From: Streptomyces sp. Edi4
GTDB lineage: Bacteria > Actinomycetota > Actinomycetes > Streptomycetales > Streptomycetaceae
Length of the DNA stretch: 64,000 bases
Assembly (NCBI RefSeq): GCF_040253615.1
Contig: NZ_JBEJGY010000004.1
Location: 1,178,001 to 1,242,000, forward strand
Direction of reading: 5' to 3'
The translations under genes were made by a program, and so were the position numbers. Shown here piece after piece: positions 27,206 to 35,284 of the stretch (position 1 is its first letter; each line of letters begins with the position of its first letter). Under the pieces are notes generated by a model. The model made no database searches. It was not told where the DNA came from and saw only the letters and a program-made list of their open reading frames with translations.

Positions 27206-27685
27206 ATGACGCAGCGTGTGGATCTCGGGACCCTCTTGGACCGGCTGGCCATCGACGAACTCATCACCGGATACGCCGCGGCCGTCGACGACGGGGACTG
27301 GACCGCCTACCGCGCCCTGTTCGCCGCCGACGGCCGCGCCGACTACCGCGCGGCGGGCGGCATCGAGGGGCCGGCCGAGGAGGTGGCGCGCTGGCTCGGT
27401 GAGACGCTGCGGCTCTTCCCCGTCCGCCAGCACCTGATCACCAACCGGCGGCTCACCCTTCAGGATCTCGGCGGCTACCCGGGCGACCGGGCCGAGCTGC
27501 GCGCCGACTACCTCAACCCGATGTGTCGCGGCGCGAAGGACGGCGCCGCGCCGCCCGCGCCCGACTTCGAGGCCGGCGGGCGTTACGCGTTCTCGCTGGT
27601 CCGCACCGAGGGGGGCTGGCGGCTGCGGGCCGTGACCGTGCATGAGAAGTGGCGGCGGACCTCGGGTGCGTTCGGCGGGGCGTAA
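27206..27685 (+). CDS. SnoaL-like/NTF2-fold protein
   Basis: 159-aa protein of the nuclear transport factor 2 superfamily. The N-terminal helix pair IDELITGYAAAVDDGDWTAYRALFAADGRADYR is the hallmark of SnoaL_4-type proteins. A cone-shaped beta sheet follows, ending GRYAFSLVRTEGGWRLRAVTVHEKW. Such proteins are small cyclases, isomerases or hydroxylase partners; the role here is unknown. Start ATG at 27206. Confidence 0.88.
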   Translation: MTQRVDLGTLLDRLAIDELITGYAAAVDDGDWTAYRALFAADGRADYRAAGGIEGPAEEVARWLGETLRLFPVRQHLITNRRLTLQDLGGYPGDRAELRADYLNPMCRGAKDGAAPPAPDFEAGGRYAFSLVRTEGGWRLRAVTVHEKWRRTSGAFGGA

Positions 27686-27799
27686 GGGGGAGGCGGAGCG
27701 CGCGGGGCCGCCGCGCCCACCTGTGCGCGGCCGCCGTTCTCCCCCACACTGGCGGGAGGACGACACAACGGATCACGGGGGTCGGCAAGGAGGCGCGGT

Positions 27800-29371
27800 A
27801 TGCGGTTCGCGGTCGGCCGGCACGGTCCCCGTCTGGACTCGGCCTGGTGGCGCGGCGGCGCTGCCCTGCTCGCCGGCGCGCTGCCCGCACTCGCGTTCCC
27901 CGCGCCCGCGCTGTGGTGGTTCGCCTATGTCGCCCTCGTACCGTTGCTGCTGCTCGTCCGTGGCGCCGTCGGCGTCCGGCGGGCCGCGCTGGACGGATGG
28001 CTCGGCGGCACCGGGTTCATGCTCGCCGTGCATCACTGGCTGCTGCCGAGCCTCAATGTCTTCATCGTGGTCCTCGCGGGGCTGCTCGGACTGCTGTGGG
28101 CGCCCTGGGGGGTCCTGGTCCGCGCGACGCTGGGAGGCAGGCCCTCGGTGGTGCGCGCCCTGGTGGCGGTGGCGGTGGTGCCCTCGGGCTGGCTGATGGT
28201 GGAGCTCGTCCGCTCCTGGCAGGGGCTCGGCGGGCCGTGGGGGCTGCTCGGCGCGAGCCAGTGGCAGGTGACGCCCGCGCTGCGGCTGATGTCGGTGGGC
28301 GGGGTGTGGCTGGTGAGCCTGCTCGTGGTGGCGGTGAATACAGCCGTCGCCCTGGTGGTGGCCCTCCCCCATGTGCGTACCGCGATGGTGTCGGCCCTGG
28401 TGGTGTGCGCGCTCGTCACGGGCGCGGTGTGGATGTGGGCCCCGCACCCCAGGCCGGAAGGCAGGCTCAGGGTCGCCGTCGTACAGCCGGGTGTGATCGA
28501 GAAAGCCGACGCCCGGTTCGCCCGTGGCGAGGCCCTGACCCGGGCCCTCGCGGGGCAGCGGGTGGATCTCGTCGTGTGGGGCGAGAGCAGTGTGGGGCAG
28601 GACCTGGCCGCCCGTCCCGATCTGGCCGCGCGGATCGCCAGGCTCTCCCAGGAGGTGGGCGCGGACATCCTGGTGAATGTGGACGCGCGCAGGTCCGATC
28701 AGCCGGGCATCTTCAAGAGTTCGGTGCTCGTGGGGCCCCAGGGCCCCACCGGCCAGCGCTACGACAAGATGCGTCTGGTGCCGTTCGGCGAGTACATTCC
28801 GGCCCGCTCACTGCTCGGCTGGGCGACCTCGGTCGGCAAGGCGGCGGGTGAGGACCGGCGGCGCGGTACGGAGCCCGTCGTGATGACCCTGCCCTCCAAG
28901 GTGCGGGTGGGGCCGCTGGTGTGCTTCGAGTCCGCGTTTCCCGACATGAGCCGTCATCTGGTGCGCGACGGAGCCCAGTTGCTCATCGCGCAGTCCTCAA
29001 CCTCGTCCTTCCAGGGCACCTGGGCGCCCGCCCAGCACGCCTCCCTCGCCGCCCTGCGGGCGGCCGAGACGGGCCGCCCGATGGTCCATGCCACCCTGAC
29101 CGGCATCAGCGCCGTCTACGACGCCGACGGCGGCCGTGTCGGCCACTGGCTCGGCACATCGGCCGGCGCCTCCCAGGTGTACGACATCCCCCTCACCACC
29201 GGCACCACGCCCTATGTGCGCCTCGGTGCCTGGGCGGTGTACTGCGCGCTGGCGGTGCTCGCCGTGTTCTGCGCGGCCGAGGGGGCGCGTGCGCTCAGGA
29301 GGCCTGCTCAAGGGACTCCCGCACGATCCGCTCGCACAGCTCATGAGTCGCCAGCGCGTCCCGGGCGCTGA
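27800..29371 (+). CDS. lnt: Apolipoprotein N-acyltransferase
   Basis: 523-aa membrane enzyme that N-acylates the lipid-modified Cys of lipoproteins. About seven N-terminal transmembrane helices (residues 20-225) precede a nitrilase-type catalytic domain with the triad E262 (VVWGESS), K323 (RYDKMR) and C375 (LVCFES). A final transmembrane helix is near residues 475-495. The start has an AAGGAGG ribosome site. Actinobacteria often have more than one Lnt. Its 3' end overlaps the oxidoreductase gene by 77 bases on the opposite strand, and the last 25 residues are low complexity. Confidence 0.93.
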   Translation: MRFAVGRHGPRLDSAWWRGGAALLAGALPALAFPAPALWWFAYVALVPLLLLVRGAVGVRRAALDGWLGGTGFMLAVHHWLLPSLNVFIVVLAGLLGLLWAPWGVLVRATLGGRPSVVRALVAVAVVPSGWLMVELVRSWQGLGGPWGLLGASQWQVTPALRLMSVGGVWLVSLLVVAVNTAVALVVALPHVRTAMVSALVVCALVTGAVWMWAPHPRPEGRLRVAVVQPGVIEKADARFARGEALTRALAGQRVDLVVWGESSVGQDLAARPDLAARIARLSQEVGADILVNVDARRSDQPGIFKSSVLVGPQGPTGQRYDKMRLVPFGEYIPARSLLGWATSVGKAAGEDRRRGTEPVVMTLPSKVRVGPLVCFESAFPDMSRHLVRDGAQLLIAQSSTSSFQGTWAPAQHASLAALRAAETGRPMVHATLTGISAVYDADGGRVGHWLGTSAGASQVYDIPLTTGTTPYVRLGAWAVYCALAVLAVFCAAEGARALRRPAQGTPARSARTAHESPARPGR

Positions 29372-30200
29372 GCGTCGTGTGGGCCCGTACCGCGTCGAGG
29401 AAGGTGAGCACGCACTGCTCGATGCCGCGCTGGCGGGCTACCGGCACCCAGTCGCCGCGCCGGCGCAGGGTCGGCTGCCCCTTGTGGTCCACCACGTCGG
29501 CGAGGTTGAGCACCTGGCGCTTGGTGTCCTGCCCGGAGACCTCGAGGATCTCCTCGGTGGAGCCGTTCAGCCGGTTCATGGTGCCGATCGCGGTGAACCC
29601 GTCGCCGGAGAGCTGGAGGACCACGTGCTCCATCAGGCCCGCGCGGATCCGGGCCCGCACGACGGTGTGCTCGACGGGTCCCGGCGCGAGGAAGCGCAGC
29701 GTGTCCACGACGTGGATGAAGTCGTCGAGCACCAGCGTGCGCGGGTCCTCGGGCAGCCCCACCCGGTTCTTCTGCATGAGGATCAGATCGCGCGGGTGGT
29801 CGGCGCACTGCGCGTAGCCGGGGGCGAGCCGTCGGTTGAAACCCACCGTGAGACTGACGCCGCGCTCTTCGGCGAGCTCCACAAGCCGCTCGGAGTCGGC
29901 CAGTTCGTAGGCGAGAGGCTTGTCGACATACGTCGGTACGCCGGCTTCGAGCAGCCGCGTGACGATCTCCGGGTGCACAGCGGTCGGCGCGTGCACGAAC
30001 GCGGCGTCCAGACCCTGGGCGAGCAGCGAGTCGAGGTCGGCGTGGGCCCGCGCGGCGGGGATGCGGTAGGCGCCGGCCACCTTGGCGAGGGTCGCCGGGG
30101 AACGGGTCTGCACGTGCAGTTCCGTGTCGGCGAGGGACGTCAGCACGGGCAGATAGGCCTTCTGCGCGATGTCCCCGAGTCCGATGCATCCGACCTTCAC
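29295..30200 (-). CDS. Gfo/Idh/MocA family oxidoreductase
   Basis: 301-aa NAD(P)-dependent oxidoreductase. The Rossmann fold starts directly at the N-terminus (VKVGCIGLGDIAQKAYLPVL), with the catalytic EKP-type motif as DKPLAYEL near residue 93 and the C-terminal alpha/beta substrate domain after it. The GTG start at 30198-30200 has an AGGGAGA ribosome site and gives the usual family N-terminus. The family acts on sugars, inositols or biliverdin-like substrates; nothing nearby narrows it down. Confidence 0.9.
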   Translation of the reverse strand: MKVGCIGLGDIAQKAYLPVLTSLADTELHVQTRSPATLAKVAGAYRIPAARAHADLDSLLAQGLDAAFVHAPTAVHPEIVTRLLEAGVPTYVDKPLAYELADSERLVELAEERGVSLTVGFNRRLAPGYAQCADHPRDLILMQKNRVGLPEDPRTLVLDDFIHVVDTLRFLAPGPVEHTVVRARIRAGLMEHVVLQLSGDGFTAIGTMNRLNGSTEEILEVSGQDTKRQVLNLADVVDHKGQPTLRRRGDWVPVARQRGIEQCVLTFLDAVRAHTTLSARDALATHELCERIVRESLEQAS

Positions 30201-30351
30201 GGGGTCTCCCTGTCGCCGAGTGGTGTCCTGCTCCGTTGCCTGGTCAGCATACGTGCGCGGGAACGGCGGCCGATCGTGGGGCGCGGGCGGGGCCGGCGCC
30301 CGGCGCGGATATCCACTGGCCCCGAGCGCCGTCGGCGGACAGGATGACCCG

Positions 30352-30879
30352 ATGACGACCTCCGAAGTACCGTCGGCCCAACGCGCGGAACCCGCCCTTG
30401 ACGCCTCCGAGCGGGCCATGCTCGACGGCTGGCTCGACTACCACCGCCAGACGCTGGTGGAGAAGTGTTCCGGGCTCACCGACGACGAGCTCAAGCGCAC
30501 CTCCGTACCGACCTCCGAACTCACGCTCCTCGGGCTGCTGCGGCACCTGGCCGAGGTGGAACGCTGGTGGTTCGTCACGGTCTTCGCGGGCGGCACGGAC
30601 GAGGGGGTGTACGAGACCGACGAGGACCCGGACGGCGACTTCCACTTCGGCCCGGACGACACCTTCGCCGAAGCCCTCGCCACCTGGCGCGCCGAGGTCG
30701 CCGACGCGCGGGCGCGGGCGGCCGGACGCGGCCTCGACGAACTCAGCACCGGCACGGCGCGCAACGGGCGGCATTTCAATCTGCGCTGGATCTACACCCA
30801 CATGATCGAGGAGTACGCCCGCCACAACGGCCACGCGGACCTGCTCCGTGAGGCGATCGACGGCGCCACGGGAGCCTGA
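30352..30879 (+). CDS. DinB family (DUF664) protein
   Basis: 175-aa four-helix-bundle protein. SELTLLGLLRHLAEVERWWF contains the conserved metal-type His, and IYTHMIEEYARHNGHADLLREAIDG carries the other two histidines of DinB/DUF664 proteins. Actinobacterial members are often mycothiol- or bacillithiol-dependent S-transferase-like enzymes. ATG at 30352, divergent from the oxidoreductase gene with about 150 bases between. Confidence 0.92.
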   Translation: MTTSEVPSAQRAEPALDASERAMLDGWLDYHRQTLVEKCSGLTDDELKRTSVPTSELTLLGLLRHLAEVERWWFVTVFAGGTDEGVYETDEDPDGDFHFGPDDTFAEALATWRAEVADARARAAGRGLDELSTGTARNGRHFNLRWIYTHMIEEYARHNGHADLLREAIDGATGA

Positions 30880-31104
30880 AGGACCCGGGCGACCCGGCCG
30901 TGCGGGTGGCGGGGGCCCTGGCCGCGGAGTGCGGGTGCCGCAGGGCGCGGGGCCCTGGCGGCGGAGTGCGGGGCGCTCCGGACGCGGATGGCTCGCGGGC
31001 GGGAGGGCCCGGCCACTCCAGTGGGTGCGCCGGGTGTCACTCGTGCGGGCCATTGTGGCGTCGCCGGCTCGCCCAAAGCCCGCCGGGGCCAGGAGAGTTG
31101 TCCG

Positions 31105-31551
31105 ATGCACCGAACCAGCAACGCGCTGCGGCTCCTGATGTCCGTGACGGCCCTGGCCGTCTGCGGCTGCGTCACGGGCTGTGTCTCCGTCGAGGCGGGG
31201 CCCCCGCACTCCCCGCCGCCCGCACCCCCCGCCCGCCAGCGGAGCCACCCGCTCCCGCAGGTCGTGCAGCCACCGGCCCGCGAGGCCCTGGAGGCGGTGG
31301 ATCCCACCGACTCCCCGGCCCCCGCCCCGCCCCCGCTGTCCGGGACGGGCCCGCCCAGGGCGGTTCGTCAGGTCCCGCGTCATCGCGCCGAGCAGCCCGC
31401 GCCCCGGCCCGCAGCCCCCAGGACACGACACCCCAGGACCTACCCCGCGATGCCCGCGCTCGGCGACGTCTGCGCGCTCGGCCAGGGCTACGGCGGGTGG
31501 CGAGCCGACAGTCCGGAGGCACGCATCTGCCGTGAGACATACGGGAATTGA
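31105..31551 (+). CDS. Putative secreted Pro-rich lipoprotein
   Basis: 148-aa exported protein. A hydrophobic signal (LRLLMSVTALAVCGCVTGC) contains Cys residues compatible with a lipobox-like cleavage site. A long Pro/Ala/Arg-rich linker follows, then a short conserved C-terminal module GDVCALGQGYGGWRADSPEARICRETYGN with two cysteines that could pair. AGGAGAG precedes the ATG at 31105. The module resembles small cell-wall-associated domains in Streptomyces; function unknown. The gap from 30880 to 31104 shows no gene. Confidence 0.75.
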   Translation: MHRTSNALRLLMSVTALAVCGCVTGCVSVEAGPPHSPPPAPPARQRSHPLPQVVQPPAREALEAVDPTDSPAPAPPPLSGTGPPRAVRQVPRHRAEQPAPRPAAPRTRHPRTYPAMPALGDVCALGQGYGGWRADSPEARICRETYGN

Positions 31552-31628
31552 CGCCACGTCAGTGAAACGTGGGCCCCGGCGGCAGCTGTGCGCGGGCAGG
31601 GCGCCAGATGCGTGTGGGGGACGGCTGC

Positions 31629-32102
31629 TCACACGGCGTCCAGCTCTCGTTCGAGGCGGCGCAACGCCTCGCGGATGTCGTTGCCATAGGCGTCGCCGGA
31701 CAGTGCGTCCAGGGCGGCGTGGGCCCGGCCGAGGTGGAGCCGGGCGTCCTCGGGGCGGCGCAGCTTCAGATAGTCGGCGGCGAGGCTGAGATGCAGCGAG
31801 GGGTAGAAGGCGCGCACCGCGAGCGAGGCGTGGCGCGCCGTGCGGCGATCCCGGCTCAGGGTATCGGCGGCCGCCAACGCCCGCAGGTCCCATGCCAGTT
31901 CGTCCCGCGCGTCGTCCTGGGCGTCCGCCATGTAGTGGGCCAGGGTGCAGCGGTGCAGCGCGTCGCCGTCCTCGCCGATCTCCGACCACAGGGCCCCGAA
32001 GCGGTTGCGCGCCTCCTCGCGGTCCCCGCCGTGCAGCAGCATCGTCACTTGCCCGATCCGGGTCATCACGATGTCCCCCGGGGCGTCCCGCATGTCCGTC
32101 AC
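31629..32102 (-). CDS. Helical-repeat (TPR-like) protein with DNA-damage-type promoter
   Basis: 157-aa all-helical protein with paired helices (DREEARNRFGALWSEIG, ALHRCTLAHYMADAQ, DARLHLGRAHAALDAL) resembling TPRs. No catalytic motif. Its start lies 41 bases downstream of a TTGTCAGTGGC-N6-TAGCGT element nearly identical to that of the neighbouring ung gene, so it may be induced by DNA damage. It is thus a candidate unrecognised component of that response. Start ATG 32100-32102. Confidence 0.8.
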   Translation of the reverse strand: MTDMRDAPGDIVMTRIGQVTMLLHGGDREEARNRFGALWSEIGEDGDALHRCTLAHYMADAQDDARDELAWDLRALAAADTLSRDRRTARHASLAVRAFYPSLHLSLAADYLKLRRPEDARLHLGRAHAALDALSGDAYGNDIREALRRLERELDAV

Positions 32103-32142
32103 CGCTGTCTCCGCCGGTCGTCACGTAAGTCGAACGGCTTCG

Positions 32143-32165
32143 ACGCTAGCCGCCGCCACTGACAA
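32143..32165 (-). promoter_or_regulatory. DNA-damage-type promoter upstream of helical-repeat gene
   Basis: On the minus strand: TTGTCAGTGGC (32155-32165), six bases, then TAGCGT (32143-32148). This matches the LexA/RecA-independent damage-inducible promoter of mycobacteria and Streptomyces (TTGTCAGTG..-TAG..T), recognised with PafBC. The rest of 32166-32376 is GC-rich without a recognisable gene. Confidence 0.7.
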
Positions 32166-32376
32166 TCGGCCTCAGGCTCGGGCGGGGGCGCCGGCCTGTC
32201 AGCCGGACGCCGCCGCGCACCCGGGCCACCGACGCCGTCACGCGCCCGGGTCCGTACGCCGTGGCACGCCCAGGCCCGCCGCCACCACGTCGCCCGGGTT
32301 CGGCGCCACCGCGCGCCGGCTCCGACACCGTCACCCGCCGACCCGGCGCCCCGGCCGGCCCGCCCCGTAGGGTGAC

Positions 32377-33060
32377 TCAGCCCAGGTTCGGGATGCGCCA
32401 GTCGATGGGCGCGTGGCCCTGCGCCGCGACCGCCTCGTTGATCTGCGTGAAGGGGTGCGAGCCGAAGAACTTTTTGGCCGAGAGCGGCGAGGGGTGCGCG
32501 CCCTTGACCACGACGTGCCGCTCCTCGTCGATGAGCGGGAGCTTCTTCTGCGCGTAGTTGCCCCACAGCACGAAGACGGCGGGGTCGGGCCGCGCGGCGA
32601 CCGCGCGGATCACCGCGTCGGTGAACTTCTCCCAGCCCTTGCCCTTGTGCGAGTTGGCCTCGCCCGAGCGCACGGTGAGGACCGCGTTGAGCAGCAGCAC
32701 GCCCTGCTGCGCCCAGGGCATCAGATAGCCGTTGTCCGGGATGTCCAGACCGAGCTCGTCGCGCATCTCCTTGTAGATGTTGCGCAGCGACGGCGGTGTC
32801 CTGACGCCCGGGCGCACCGAGAAGCACAGGCCGTGCCCCTGCCCCTCGCCGTGGTACGGGTCCTGACCGAGGACCAGGACCTTCACCCGGTCGTACGGCG
32901 TCGCGTCCAGGGCGGCGAAGACCTCCTCGCGGGGCGGGAAGACAGGCCCCTTCTCCCGCTCCTCCTCGACGAAGGCGGTGAGCTCCTTGAAGTAGGGCTT
33001 GTCCAGCTCCTCGCCGAGGACGCCCTGCCAGGACTCGGGCAGCATGGCGATATCGGTCAC
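32377..33060 (-). CDS. ung: Uracil-DNA glycosylase (family 1)
   Basis: 227-aa base-excision repair enzyme that removes uracil from DNA. The water-activating motif GQDPYH is at residues 65-70 (catalytic D67). LLLNAVLTVR and the GAHPSPLSAKKFFGSHPF loop, with the catalytic His and minor-groove intercalation Leu region, complete the family signature. The length equals canonical Ung. A damage-type promoter lies 53 bases upstream, consistent with induction on DNA damage. Confidence 0.97.
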   Translation of the reverse strand: MTDIAMLPESWQGVLGEELDKPYFKELTAFVEEEREKGPVFPPREEVFAALDATPYDRVKVLVLGQDPYHGEGQGHGLCFSVRPGVRTPPSLRNIYKEMRDELGLDIPDNGYLMPWAQQGVLLLNAVLTVRSGEANSHKGKGWEKFTDAVIRAVAARPDPAVFVLWGNYAQKKLPLIDEERHVVVKGAHPSPLSAKKFFGSHPFTQINEAVAAQGHAPIDWRIPNLG

Positions 33061-33112
33061 GTCAACAACCTCCGTGGGACATTCGGTCGCACACCCTCAG
33101 TGCGCGGTTCAG

Positions 33113-33135
33113 AACCTACCCGCCGCCACTGACAA
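33113..33135 (-). promoter_or_regulatory. DNA-damage-type promoter of ung
   Basis: On the minus strand: TTGTCAGTGGC (33125-33135), six bases, then TAGGTT (33113-33118). This is an almost exact match to the RecA-independent damage promoter consensus described for Streptomyces. The -10 element is 53 bases from the ung ATG. Seventeen bases, including the whole -35 box and its 3' neighbour GGCGG, are shared with the promoter at 32143. Confidence 0.8.
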
Positions 33136-33140
33136 CGCGG

Positions 33141-33178
33141 CCCGCCCCGTCTTTGGCGGTGACCGGGGACGGGGCGGG
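33141..33178 (-). terminator. Terminator of the SDR pair
   Basis: Inverted repeat CCCGCCCCGTC (33141-33151) / GACGGGGCGGG (33168-33178), 11 bp perfect, with a 16-base loop. It lies 21 bases beyond the stop of the downstream SDR on the minus strand and insulates ung from that operon. Confidence 0.65.
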
Positions 33179-33199
33179 CGCGCGCTCGCGGGGTGTGAC

Positions 33200-33961
33200 T
33201 CAGTGCGTTCCGGCGTTCAGGAAGAGCCCGCCGTCCACGAGCAGGGTCTGTCCTGTGACCCAGGCCGACTGCTCGGAGGTGAGGAACGCGGCGGCGCCCC
33301 CGATGTCGGATGGCACGCCCAGCCGGCCCATGGGGTAGGCGGCGGCCGCCTCCGCCTCACGGCCCTCGTAGAGCGCCTGGGCGAACTTCGTCTTGACCAC
33401 CGCCGGGGCGACCGCGTTGACGCGTACGGCGGGCGCGAACTCGTGCGCCAGTTGCAGCGTCAGGTTGATCATGGCCGCCTTGCTCATGCCGTACGCGCCG
33501 ATGAAGGGCGAGGCGGAGACGCCGGCGATGGAGGCGATGTTGACGATCGCCCCGCCGTTCTCCTTCTGCCAGGCCGCCCAGGTCCGTTGGGCGAAGCCGA
33601 GTGCGGAGATCACGTTCGTCTCGTACACCTTGCGCGCCACGTTCAGGTCCAGCTCGGCCATCGGGCCGAAGACGGGATTGGTGCCGGCGTTGTTGACCAG
33701 GAAGTCCACCCGGCCGAACGCCTCCATGGTGCGCTCGACGGCGGCGGCCTGGTGGGCCTCGTCGGCGGCCTTGCCGGCCACCGCGATGACCCGGTCGGGG
33801 CCGAGCCTGTCGACGGCCTCCTTGAGGGCGTCCTCGCCGCGCCCGGTGATGCAGACGCGGTCGCCACGGGCGACCAGCGCCTCGGCGACGCCGTAGCCGA
33901 TGCCCCGGCTGGCCCCGGTGATCAGGGCCACGTTGCCGGAGAGTTCGGGAAGTTCAGTCAT
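33200..33961 (-). CDS. SDR family oxidoreductase
   Basis: 253-aa classical short-chain dehydrogenase/reductase. Cofactor motif TGASRGIG is near residue 15, NNAG near 91, and the catalytic Ser plus YGMSK (Tyr-x-x-x-Lys) near 155. It follows the FabG-like SDR by 17 bases on the same strand, so the two form an operon. Substrate unknown; the pairing suggests sequential or alternative ketoacyl/hydroxyacyl reductions. Confidence 0.92.
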   Translation of the reverse strand: MTELPELSGNVALITGASRGIGYGVAEALVARGDRVCITGRGEDALKEAVDRLGPDRVIAVAGKAADEAHQAAAVERTMEAFGRVDFLVNNAGTNPVFGPMAELDLNVARKVYETNVISALGFAQRTWAAWQKENGGAIVNIASIAGVSASPFIGAYGMSKAAMINLTLQLAHEFAPAVRVNAVAPAVVKTKFAQALYEGREAEAAAAYPMGRLGVPSDIGGAAAFLTSEQSAWVTGQTLLVDGGLFLNAGTH

Positions 33962-33978
33962 GTCGCGCGCACCTGGCC

Positions 33979-34740
33979 TTAGTTGAGCGGGCCGCCGGCC
34001 ACGTACATGACCTGGCCGGAGACGAAGCCCGCGTCGTCGCCCGTGAAGAAGGCGATGGCGTTGGCGATGTCGGCCGGGTGGCCGACGCGCTGGACGGGGA
34101 TCTGGGTGGCGGCCGCGGCCTGGAACTCCTCGAAGCCCATCCCGACCCGGGCGGCGGTCTGCGCGGTCATCTCGGTGACGATGAAGCCCGGGGCGACCGC
34201 GTTGGCGGTGATGCCGAACTTGCCGAGCTCCTTGGCGAGGGTCTTGGTGAAGCCCTGGAGGCCGGCCTTGACGGCGGAGTAGTTGGCCTGTCCCCGGTTG
34301 CCGAGGGCGGAGGACGAGGACAGCGACACGATGCGGCCCCACTTGGCGTCCACCATGTGCTTCTGGCAGGCCTTCGCCATCAGGAACGCGCCCTTGAGGT
34401 GCACGTTCATCACGGTGTCCCAGTCCGACTCGCTCATCTTGAAGAGGAGGTTGTCGCGGAGCACCCCGGCGTTGTTGACGAGGATGGTCGGCGCGCCGAG
34501 TTCGGCCGCGACGCGGGCGACGGCGGCCTCCACCTGGGCGCTGTCGGACACGTCGCAGCCGACCGCGACGGCCCGGCCGCCTGCCGAGGTGATCGTGTCG
34601 ACGGTGTCCTTGCAGGCCGCCTCGTCGAGGTCGAGTACGGCGACGGCCCGGCCCTCGGCGGCCAGCCGGACGGCGGTCGCGGCGCCAATGCCCCGCGCCG
34701 CCCCGGTCACGATGGCGACACGCTGCTCGGTGGTGGACAT
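33979..34740 (-). CDS. 3-oxoacyl-ACP reductase-like SDR (FabG family)
   Basis: 253-aa SDR with TGAARGIG (residue 12), NNAGVLRD (about 90) and YSAVKAG (about 154). The sequence KMSESDWDTVMNVHLKGAF is typical of FabG-type reductases acting on acyl-thioesters. A GAGGAGA ribosome site precedes the ATG at 34738-34740. It is the first gene of a two-SDR operon. A dedicated fatty-acid FabG is probably encoded elsewhere, so this may serve in beta-oxidation or a secondary pathway. Confidence 0.9.
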   Translation of the reverse strand: MSTTEQRVAIVTGAARGIGAATAVRLAAEGRAVAVLDLDEAACKDTVDTITSAGGRAVAVGCDVSDSAQVEAAVARVAAELGAPTILVNNAGVLRDNLLFKMSESDWDTVMNVHLKGAFLMAKACQKHMVDAKWGRIVSLSSSSALGNRGQANYSAVKAGLQGFTKTLAKELGKFGITANAVAPGFIVTEMTAQTAARVGMGFEEFQAAAATQIPVQRVGHPADIANAIAFFTGDDAGFVSGQVMYVAGGPLN

Positions 34741-34900
34741 GCTGTTCTCCTCGCCCTGGGATCCGCGGCCCTCAGTCACTGAGCAACCGCTTAGTAGCTT
34801 CAGCAGACGAGACGCTAGAAGCCCTGGCACGCGGTGTCAACGGCCCCCGGGCCCCTCGGCGCATGTCACACCCGCGAAAGGGTGGTGTCCGGCGTGGTGA

Positions 34901-35284
34901 TCAGCGCACCAGGAGGTCGAGCAGCCGCTCGGTCTCGGCCGCCGGATCGGTGGTGAGGCCGGTGTGCACCGGGCCCGGCTGGACGACCGTGGAGCGCGGC
35001 GCGATCAGCCAGCGGAAGCGCCGGCCCGCGTCGTCACCCGCCGCCTGCCCGGCCTCGTCACCGCCTCCGCAGACCCCCTCGACGGCGCGCAGCGCGGCCC
35101 GTACGCCCACCACGTCCGCGGCCGGGTCGAGCGCCCTCAGCTTGGCCTCGTCCAGATGGGTGCGCGCCGCGACGTAGGAGTGGGCGCGGCAATAGACGAG
35201 CACGCCCGCGTTGAAACATTCGCCGCGCTCGACGCGCGGCACCACGCGCAGCAGCGCGTACTCGAAGACATCGCGCTTGCTCAA
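34901..35284 (-). CDS. DUF3037 domain protein
   Basis: 127-aa DUF3037 protein: FEYALLRVVPRVERGECFNAGVLVYCRAHSYVAART is the family signature. The TTG start at 35282-35284 overlaps the HipA-like gene's TGA (TTGA, four bases), a translational-coupling arrangement, so the two proteins are probably made in step. DUF3037 next to a HipA-like kinase is a recurrent pair in actinobacteria. The biochemical function is unknown. Confidence 0.88.
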   Translation of the reverse strand: MSKRDVFEYALLRVVPRVERGECFNAGVLVYCRAHSYVAARTHLDEAKLRALDPAADVVGVRAALRAVEGVCGGGDEAGQAAGDDAGRRFRWLIAPRSTVVQPGPVHTGLTTDPAAETERLLDLLVR

